Positions 46,301 through 56,600 of a stretch of 64,000 bases of DNA are shown here, in pieces. The position numbers and the translations under genes were made by a program. Location of the stretch: the NCBI GenBank assembly GCA_035771175.1, contig CM069612.1, forward strand, positions 22,550,987-22,614,986. The letters are read 5' to 3'. The DNA comes from Paratinospora sagittata. Its lineage: Eukaryota; Streptophyta; Magnoliopsida; Ranunculales; Menispermaceae. Positions within the stretch are counted from its first letter, which is position 1, and each line of letters opens with the position of its first letter. The notes under the pieces are model-generated. The model had not been told where the DNA came from and searched no databases. It saw nothing but the letters and a program-made list of their open reading frames with translations.

Positions 46301-49300
46301 AAAAGTTTTTAATCGTTTTTGAACTTCAATTCTGCTCACTTAGATTTATTACAAATGTATTAAAGTCAATGTTTTCAAGAAGTACATTTTGAACTTGAAT
46401 TTTGAAAGAAAACAACGTTTTTGAAGTTCTGTGCATCAGAAGCGTGCTTCCATAGGGAGAAACACACTCCTGCAAGCCAAATGTGAAATTTCACTTTCAC
46501 AAGTAGGAGCGCGTTTCCACTGGGAGAAGCGCGCTCCTGCATTTCTAGTCAGAATGAGTGTTTTTAACACATAAAGCCAGAAATACATCTCCTCCTTAAG
46601 AAATGCGTTTCATGCTTTTTTGGTAGAATGCCTGAAAAATGCACAGAAACATGTTTCCTCTTGCTGGAACGCGTCTCCTACTTTTTTGGCAGAATGGGCA
46701 TTTTGTGCAATAATCAACTTGGAACGCATTTCTGTTATTCAAAACACGTTTCTCTCTTTTTAAAGACAAAATTGTCATTTTGAGCACAATTTTCAAAAAT
46801 GATCCGTTGCAATCATTGATTAAAACATTAGATTCATTGAACGTGGTCTTAACTCTTAATTGATGAAGATAATTAATCTAGATTATATTGTGTTAGAGTT
46901 TGTTTCTAATTAGGAATTAGAAAGTTAACTTTGTGCTAGAAATTAGAAGGTTGAGTTAAGTTAGAAGGTTGAAGAAATTAAAAAGTTGAGTTGTTTGAGT
47001 AAGTTTCTTATTGTAAGTGTTTAAGAATTAGATTTTGGTGTCTATAAATACACCACATCATAGGTTGTAATATAAGTTTAAGAGAAATAAAGAGTAGAGA
47101 TTTGTTTTCTTCCAACACTCATAGTGGAAGATTAGGGTTTCCTAACCCTAATACTATAAAAACCAAACTTAGCTCATTTTGAGCAACTTTGGAGAAAATT
47201 TTTGGAGAAATTTTTGAAATTCACCTTTGATCATTCTCTAAGCTTTTAATCTACTGAAATCTCACGTGCTTCTTCACTTTCACTCTTGAGAGAGAATTTT
47301 ATGAGATTTCAAGTTTTCAAGAAGTTCACACATTCGTCTTTGATTTCAAGCTTCATCTTCAACTCTTTCAAATCAAAGATCGTAAGAAGCCTTCAGCTTG
47401 AACTTCATAGTTATCATCTTTAGTTGATTTTCTAGGAAGGTATTCAGTTTAAATTGTATGTATTTTTGAGAGTTGTTTGGTAAGAACTTCTCTTTTCATT
47501 AACGTTTCATCTATTGTAATTATTTGATTGACGGGCTTGTCAATCGGGGAGTTTCCTTAGTGTTTGTAACGGTATTGTTTCACGCCGTAAGTTGGGTCAA
47601 GTTTAGTGGATTTGGGAAAATCTTGATCGGGGAGATCAAGTAGTGGATGTAGGCTTAGGCAAGCCAAGCCACTATAAATCATTGTGTTCATTTATATCTT
47701 TCCTGTACTCTTTATTTAATTTGTTTTTACATTTATTTGAGTATGGTATAAAAACGAAAATCTGCAAAGTCTAATTCACCTTCCCTCTTGGACTATAGTT
47801 TGGACCAACATCCAGGAGATGAGAAGCTAAACATGTTGTTCCCAATCCAAGTAAGCTGGATTATACTTTTGAATCACCTCATCTATGGCAGAAAGAAATT
47901 AAGCTGGAGCAGAATCAACACGAAGATGCTCTTGAAGCTTATTCCCATGAATCGCATCTAAGATTTGTTGTTTTCATAAGAGAAAATTATTTCTATTCAG
48001 TTTAATCGTAATCGAATGTGTAAAAGATACTGAAACCAATTTTGAACCTGTTCCCGATCCACTGTCACCAGCTTGGGATGTAGATCTCACCATTGATGAG
48101 CTTCCAAGCTCTGATACCATATGAAGAAAACACAAGATCTAGAAAGAACTTAAGATCAATTGTAAAGTAAAGGAAGAAGAAAGAAAAGCTTCATTATAGC
48201 AGCAGTCTGCTGCACAAGATGATGATGCTCTGCATATAGCAGTAGCACTTTACATAACTTAAAGACCATCTGCAGAGTTTCTGAACTTATACATCTATAT
48301 ATTTGTACATATGAGCTGTTGCAACTAACATAGCTAACCAATGAAATAAAATCTGTAACAAAGTAACAGACTAACAACTCTAACTACTTAACAGACTAAC
48401 TATTTTAACTACCTTAACAAAAAGTAACTACTTTAACAGAACTAACTGTCTGCACACTATTTGAACGGAACTAACTCTCTGCATCATCTGAACTCTCTTC
48501 CTCTATATTCCCAAAGTGGACTCACAGGGTTCTTCTGAAGATGCCAGCGTGAGAGTTGATGATGAAGATGAAGAATTTGCTCGGATAATGGCCAAAATGG
48601 ATGAACTTGAACAACAAGAACTTGCTGCTGGGAGTGTTGATGAGGGTGATGAAGAGCATGATATTGATTGGAGTCTCAAAATTATGGAGGTAGCAATTCA
48701 AACTTTTTTGTTATTGGTCAGTGGTCACAAAGTCAAGACATCAGGTGCAAAGCAAGGCACAATCTTGAGTGAGAAAAATAAAAGCAAAAATAATTTATCA
48801 AAAAACCTCCTCTTTGAACTAAAATACCCAAATAAAATAAAACTTAATAAGATGGAGTAATTCTCACAGATACATTGGCGCTATAAGTATGAACCAAAAT
48901 AGATATTGTGAGTTAAAACAAATAGTATGTAGCCATACAACTCGAAATTAAAATGTCGTATACATATAAATCATGACATTATGATCCTTGAAATGATTGT
49001 TAGAAGAATTGAAATAAAAGTTTTAATTTTAATAAATTTCTTAGAAATTCTAAGATTAGATTTTAGGAGGTATAGGAGCCTTTTGAAGAGCAAATGGCCA
49101 AGGCCCAAAATCCCTTCTACAAAAGGCCGGGTCGAAATTATCAGCTGGAAAATTTGGGTTTTAGAATCTTAAGAAAAAATTGTTCTAGGTGCATAAAAAA
49201 AAGGTCTATATGCTTGAGTGTGCGCCTAGTAGGCATCTAGGCGAGGTTGGGCTTGTTTGAGCCAATGTGCAGGTGCATGCCTACGTTGGGGTGCCTTGCT

Positions 49301-50619
49301 TGGTTACCTAACGAGGTACCCAAGCTATGCCTTGTCTCAAGGCACGTCTTAGGCGCACACCTGGGTGCACTTGACAACTATGCCTAGCCAAGAGATGTGT
49401 GCATAAATAAGCAAACTGGTAACAATAAAAATACATCTATAATGCAATACTATAATTTGTTTAGTTCTATACTTGGATGGCAATCACTCATTCTTGGAAG
49501 TTGATAAGTTATATGAGCTCCACAAACCAAATACATGTGCATGTCTTTCAAAACTCTCTAAGAAATTCAAGATTTTCTTAGGATTTTCAAAATGTTGTTT
49601 TCTTTATAATTCTGATTTGACATAATAATATTGTCAAGAATTTACTTATAAAGGATTGAAAAATAAGATTTTCTGTAAAATTATGTTTACAACTTAATAT
49701 AAATGTATTGAACTGGAATAATTGTATGTATGTGGGAATGGATATTTTATCTTAAGTAGGAGAGGGGCTCATTGGGGTGTCTATATAGAAAAAGGATTGG
49801 GTTTATAGTTCTTGATTTTACCTCTGGTGAACAGTACATGTACAGTTATCTTATTCTTACATTAATATAACTAACTTTGTTTCTGCTAAAAAAAAAAACT
49901 TAATATAAATGTATTCACCTATCATGTGTTCTGTATTGTGACTCACTGATGGTATACATCACCAAATGTCTTCAAGGGATCATCTTTATTTATTATTTCT
50001 CATGCTGATAAATGTCTTCAGAAACTTATTAACCATTTATCTGGAATTCTATATGCAGCTTGAAGATTCAAACTCAAAGATCAAACAGGTCTCTAAAGGT
50101 TAGCTTCTTATACGTGTTTTTCTCATTGAAGATGATATTATTGGTTTTCCTGTTTTGTTGTGTTTGCTTTAAATATTATTTTCCCTGGATTATCTGTTAA
50201 ATGGTCTTATCATCTTCTTTTGAGATGAATTGGTCCATATTTCCATTCTTGTTTTATTGGTCTATGTTTTAAAGGAAGGGGTGAAATGAAATGTCACAGA
50301 ACATGATGTAGGAATGTGCTTGATTATAGAAATTTTAAAAACATATGTTTTTTTAGGTTCTTTTTAAGTTGTTATTTTAGAGTAGTTTCTATTTTGAGAC
50401 GTTCTCACCTTTTTCTAATTTGTCCTAGTTGCATTTTCTAGTTTTATTCTCTATTGAAAAAAAAGATATTGTTTGGTACCAGTGTTGTCAAGGCGGCGCC
50501 TAGGCCCCTTAGGTAGTGGCACCTGTTAAAACCTGTGAAATCCTCTCCCTTCTTCTACTTCGACTTCTGAATTAAATTAATAATTACATAGAATTTAATA
50601 TATAAATTAAATTAATAAT

Positions 50620-50676
<57 letters not shown>

Positions 50677-53600
50677 AGTGAGGGACCAATGAATAAATAA
50701 ATAAATTTTTCAAGGACCTCTAAATAAATATTCTATATCCTGCCTAGGCCCCGCCTTGCCTAACTAAGGTTTACCGCCTTTCCGCCTTGACAACACTGTT
50801 TGGTACTACTTTGAAGAAATTTCTATTTTGGTTTAATGTAATTAGAAAGTGTTCAAAAGTGTATAAGTAGAGTTGTAATAATATTAGAAAGTTGCTATTA
50901 TGTTATAGATAGCTTAGGAAACTTGTTTTTAAGTGTTTTAGGAAGTTTCTAAGTTGTTCACGTGGAGTTATTTATATAAAGAGGTCCAATTACGAGTTTA
51001 AGGATATATCAGTTATCTTTCTCTTTGAGATTAAAATTTAGTTTTCTTAGTTTTTATTTTTTTCTCTCTTTCTCTTGAATCTATTGAGTCAAATTACACT
51101 TCTGCTACGTTAAGTGGTATTAGAGCCTCGATTGAGAGCATGTTACTTTCATCATAATGGTTGACAATCATTCAACTTGTGTCACCCATGAGCACTTTGA
51201 TCAAAAGCTCAAGGAATTAGAAGATCGCTTGCTCTTGAAGTTGCAAGAGATGATGATCTCCTACATTGACAAGCACCATGGGAAGAAGAAGGAAGGAGAA
51301 GACTTGGTCGAACCATACGAGGGAGAACTAACACATTTCAGCCAATGTTACACCCTCCCAACAACGACCCCATGTTGCTGCCCCCTTCCCACTACCCTCC
51401 TAACTCATATTCTGACCCCCACAAGTCTACTACATCTTTCCCACCCCTTTCACATCACCCCACAACCTTATTTGACCTTAATTTAGCACCAAATAGTCAT
51501 CTCTCTGCTGTAAAATCTTATGGACAGCGACCATGCAACACTTTCAACCCTGCACAACCCCATTATACACATGCTCCAACCACCCATCACCTCTCCCACT
51601 ATGACCCACCCTCCCAAAACATTTTCCCATACCCTACTTCCTCCAACAATTTTCAGCAACATGTTTTGATTTCCTAGATGAAATTGATCCATATTCCACC
51701 TCCCAACCCATCAAACATACTTCATACAATGCTAATATTCACCCTTTTCCTAATACACATACACACCCTCCACCTTTTCGAGACCAACAACATCGTCACA
51801 ACAATTATCCTCCCTTTCGCAGTCAGCCATTCACTGATTTTGAAGAGGCTGAACACTTTTTCCTAACCCCAAACCCCCCTCCAAATTGATAACTCAACAA
51901 CAATGGTCAACCAATTGAATATCGCTTCAAAGCAGACATCCCACAATTCAATGGCCTCTTACACATTGAGGATTTTCTTGATTGGTTATCTACGGTGGAG
52001 CGATTTTTCGAATACATGGGTATACCCGAGGATAAACAAGTGAAGCTTGTGGCCTTCAAGCTAACTGGTGCTGCTTCTTCTTGGTGGGATCACTTGCAAC
52101 GGGATAGACTTTGCCAAGGTTTTCGACAAGTGCAGTCATGGCCAGCCATGAAACAATTGTTGAACCAACGCTATCTTCCCCCAGACTATGTACAAACCTT
52201 GTTCATCAATTTACAAAATTGTCGACAAGCCACAAGCACAGTCCAAGAGTATGTTGACGAGTTTACAAGGCTACTATCCCGCAATGAGTTGCATGAGAAT
52301 GAAGATCAAACTATTGATTGTTTTCTTAATGGTCTCAATAGGAATATTCAAGAAAAGTTGGCTACTAATCAATATACTTCACTTCATGCTGCCATCAATA
52401 ATGCCCTCAAGGTTGAATCTTTCATGTCCACCCCCAAACCATATGCTAAACCCTCCTACCCCAATAATAAAAGACCACCATATCAAAATTACCCCAATAG
52501 ACACACTACTAACTATAATCAACCCCCCATTGACAATGCTCCACCTAATCCCATCCCTCAGGCCACCGCCTCCACCACTGCTCGTACCACCTCTTCCCAT
52601 TCTAAACCTAACCCTTCTACCTCCACCTCCACCATTCCTTCTCGTAATACCACCTATGCACCACCCTCGAAACCAAAACCAACAAACCCATATGCCCACC
52701 CAAAATTGGACAAGTGCCTTAAGTGCGGCAAACATGGTCATACTTCGGATGTGTGCCGAAGTCGACAAGCATTGATTATTGAGGATGATTCCCATGTGAT
52801 CGTTCCTGCTAGTGAGCCTTGCGTTGATGGTCATGATGATCAAGGCAGATCATTACTCGATACTTATGGATTTGATGATGATGACGACGGTGAGCATCTT
52901 GCCTTCGTTATTCGCAATTTGTTGTCTCTACCCCAAGTTGAGGCTCCTACTCGACGTAGCTTGTTTCATACTTCTTGTAAAGTGCAAGAAAAGATATGCT
53001 AACTTATCATTGACAATGGGAGTAGTGAGAACATCGCCTTTGCCACCATGGTCGATGCCCTTAAGCTCCCCACTCAACCTCATCTTAAGCCTACAATATT
53101 GGTTGGGTTGATGATGATTGTCAAAAAAAAGTGGAGCTTCAATGTGCTGTCTCTTTCGAAATTGGTGGCTATCAAGCTACCATAGTTTGTTATGTGGTTT
53201 ATGTGCAGGCTTGTCACTTGCTTCTTGGTCGTCCATGGTTACATGATGTGAACGCCACTTATCGCGGAAAGGCTAACACTTACTCATTCCTTCAAAATGG
53301 CATGAGGATTGTTTTGCACCCATCTTATGCAATGCCCAGAGCTTCCTCTTCCACCAATGAAAATCGTTCTTGCTTTCTATAATCGGATATCATTGTTGTG
53401 CTAAGGAAACTGGGGAACTCTTTGTCGTCATTGTACAACCTTCTACACCAGATCCTCTTCTAGCCGTTCCACCGCAAGTTCAACCAATTTTGGTTGAGTT
53501 TGCATATGTTTTGCCGTCTGATATGCCAGATTCTCTACCTCCCATGCGCAATATTCAACATCATATTGATTTGGTTCTGGGTGCGAGCTTGCCGAACCTA

Positions 53601-56600
53601 CCGCACTACTGAATGAGTCCTAAGGAACATGAGCTTTTGCGCAATCAGGTTGATGACTTGTTGTTTAAAGGGTTAATCCAACCTAGTTTAAGCCCTTGTG
53701 TTGTTCCTGCATTATTAGTACCCAAGAAGGGTGACTCTTGGCGTATGTGCATCAATAGTCGTACGGTGAACAAGATTACCATAAGGTATCGATTTCCCAT
53801 TCCTCGTTTGGACGATATGCTTGATATGCTCTCGGGTTTTGTGATTTTCTCTAAGATTGATCTCAAGAGTGGTTATCATCAAATTTGCATACGACTAGGC
53901 GACGAGTGGAAAACTGCCTTTAAAACAAAGGATAGGCTCTTTGAGTGGCTTGTTATGCCTTTTGGTTTGTCTAATGCACCTAGTACTTTTATGAGGTTGA
54001 TAAATCAAGTGTTGCGACCTTTTATTGGAAAATTTGTTGTGGTCTACTTTGATGATATTCTAATATACAACAAGAATGAATCTGATCACTTGGCACATCT
54101 TTGGGATGTTTTCAATGTTCTCCGCGACTACAGCTTGTTTATCAACATTAAGAAGTCACTTTCTCACCCGACAAATTCTCTTCCTAGGATATGTGGTTAT
54201 AAAGGATGGTATTCAGGTTGATGACTCGAAGGTTCGTGCAATTCGATTGTGGCCTACTCCAAAGACATCATTTGAAGCTCGCAGTTTTCATGGTCTTTCA
54301 TCCTTTTACCGCTGGTTCATTCACAACTTTAGCACCATTGCTGCTCCTATTACTGATTCTTGGAAGGATAAGAAATTTATGTGGACTGTTGAAGCTAATG
54401 ACAACTCCAATTTGCTTAAAGAAAAGTTGACATCGGCCCCCATACTTGCCCTACCAAGCTTTGACAAGTTTCTTGAGGTTCATTGATATGCTTCTATTCT
54501 TGGGATAGGTGTTGTCCTCTCGCAAGACAAGAAGCCTATTGAGTTTCTAAGTGAAAAGCTCACCGATGCTCACAGAAAGTGGAGTACTTATGAACTTAAG
54601 TTTTATGTTGTGATTCGTGCTCTATGCAAATGGTGCCACTACTTGATCCAAAGAGAGTTTGTTCTTTACACAGACCATCGAGCCTTGAAGTACATCCAAA
54701 ATCTCTTTCCTTCTAACCGGCTACATTCCAATTGGATTTCTACTCCTCAGGAATTCAACTTTAGTATCCATCACATGTCTGGTTCTAGTAATAAAATGGT
54801 GGATGCTCTAAGTCGTTGCTCCTCTCATGGTTCCCACTCACGTACCACATTGCTTGTTACCTTGAAAGGTGACGTTCTCGCCTTTGAGTTTATTAAGGAC
54901 TTGTATGCTGATGACCCAGATTTTGCTGAGATTTGGCAACAATGCTCTTCTACCCAACTAGCATATTCCGATTATCTACTTCATGATGGTTTTCTTTTTG
55001 AAGGAAATCACTTATGCATTCCTCATGGTTCCCTTCGAGAACACCTTATCAAAGAACTTCATGCAGGAGGATTTGCTGGTCATTTTGGGCGTGATAAGAC
55101 CATTACTTTGGAAGTTCGTAAAGGAAAGATGTTGGAGATTTTGTGCGGAAATGCATGATTTGTCAAAGGGGTAAAGGGCTTGCTGAAAATACTGGGTTGT
55201 ATACCCCATTACCTGTTCCTAATGCCCCTTGGGAAGACATTTCTATAGACTTTGTTTTGGGTTTACCTCGTACTCAACGTGGTCATGACTCGGTATTTGT
55301 GGTTGTTGATCGTTTTTCGAAGATAGCTCACTTTATTCCTAGTAAGAAGACGACAAATGCAGTGAATATTGCTAATCTTTTTTTCCGTGAAATTGTTCGC
55401 TTACATGGCGTACCCAAAACGATTACTTCTGATCGAGATGCTAAGTTCTTGAGTTGGTTTTGGACTACATTGTGGAAGAGGTTGCACACCTCTCTTAAAT
55501 TCAATAGTACAGCTCACCCTCAAACTGATGGACAAACAGAAGGTGTCACCCGAACTTTTTGCACCATTCGAGGTTGTCTATGCCAAACTTCCCAATCACA
55601 CTTTGGATCTTGTGTCATTACCTACTCTTCCTAACTCTCATGTTGATGTTGATGAGATGATAGATTCTCTTGCTACTCTACATAAGCAAGTCAAGAAGCA
55701 CCTTGAAAATACAAGGCCAATGCTGATAAACATCGTCGTTTCAAGTCTTATGAAGGAGATTTGGTGATGGCTTATATAAGCAGAGATAGATTTCCTACGG
55801 GTACTTACAACAAAACCAAGCCGAAGAAGATTGGGCCTCTTTGCATCCTCAAGAAGATAAGTGACAATGCTTATGTGATTGATCTTCCACATGACATGAA
55901 CATCTCTCCTACTTTCAATGTGAAGGATCTCTTTCCTTACTATGGCGACAATGAAGACACATCACTTAAACTCGAGGACGAGTTTTTCTCAAGAACGGGG
56001 GATTGATGTAGGAATGTGCTAGATTATAGAAATTTTAAAAACAGATTTTTTTTAGGTTCTTTCTAAGTTGTTATTTTAGAGTAGTTTCTATTTTGAGACG
56101 TTCTCACCTTTTTCTAATTTTTCCTAGTTGCCTTTTCTAGTTTTATTCTCTATTAAAAAAAAAGATATTGTTTGGTACTACTTTGAAGAAGTTTCTATTT
56201 TGGTTTAATGTAATTAGAAAGTGTTCAAAAGTGTCTAAGTAGAGTTGTAATAGTATTAGAAAATTGCTATTATGTTATAGATAGCTTAGAAAACTTGTTT
56301 TTAAGTGTTTTAGGAAGTTTCTAAGTTGTTCACGTGGAATTATCTATATAAGGAGCTCCAATTACGAGTTTAAGGACATATCAATGATCTCTCTTTGAGA
56401 TTAAAATTTAGTTTTCTTAGTTTTCATTTTTTTCTCTATCTTGAATCTATTGATTCAAATTACGCTTCCGCTACGTTAGAACAACATTCATATTAGCAGT
56501 TAACACCATATGATGCTTGTCGAGCACTTATGGATGCAATTGTTCTTGTCACCTCGGTGACATTTGGATGCTTTAATCAGCTGTGTGACACCATCTTTCT

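Larger units (their letters stand above)
42044..48507 (-). mobile_element. Antisense Copia element in URI intron 4
   Basis: Direct-repeat LTRs lie at 42044 to about 42404 and 48122 to about 48507, sharing ACAAGATCTAGAAAGAAC, AGATCAATTGTAAAG and AGCAGTAGCACTTTACATA. On the minus strand the right LTR ends CTTCA, followed by the primer-binding site TGGTATCAGAGC (about 48119-48108). The polypurine tract (TTTGAAGGGGGC) adjoins the left LTR. Coding order on the minus strand is gag, zinc knuckle, protease start (about 45320-45080), then RNase H (43010-42451); integrase and most reverse transcriptase are missing. Flanks CCTAT and TCTAT are a 4-of-5 target-site match. Confidence 0.85.
50304..56478 (+). 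mobile_element. Gypsy retrotransposon in URI intron 6
   Basis: 5' LTR 50304-51112 (809 bp including a 319-bp MITE plus its 8-bp duplication), internal 51113-56003, 3' LTR 56004-56478 (475 bp). LTRs run TGATGTAGGAATG to GCTACGTTA. The primer-binding site TGGTATTAGAGCC starts at 51115 and the polypurine tract AAGAACGGGGGAT precedes 56004. GAACA flanks both sides. It has the same orientation as the URI gene. Pol order (RT, RNase H, integrase) marks Gypsy; a chromovirus of Reina or CRM type is the likely lineage. Confidence 0.93.

Noticed and set aside
52379..52843. 154-residue minus frame
   Set aside because: Shadow of the Gypsy gag Pro/Thr-rich linker on the plus strand.
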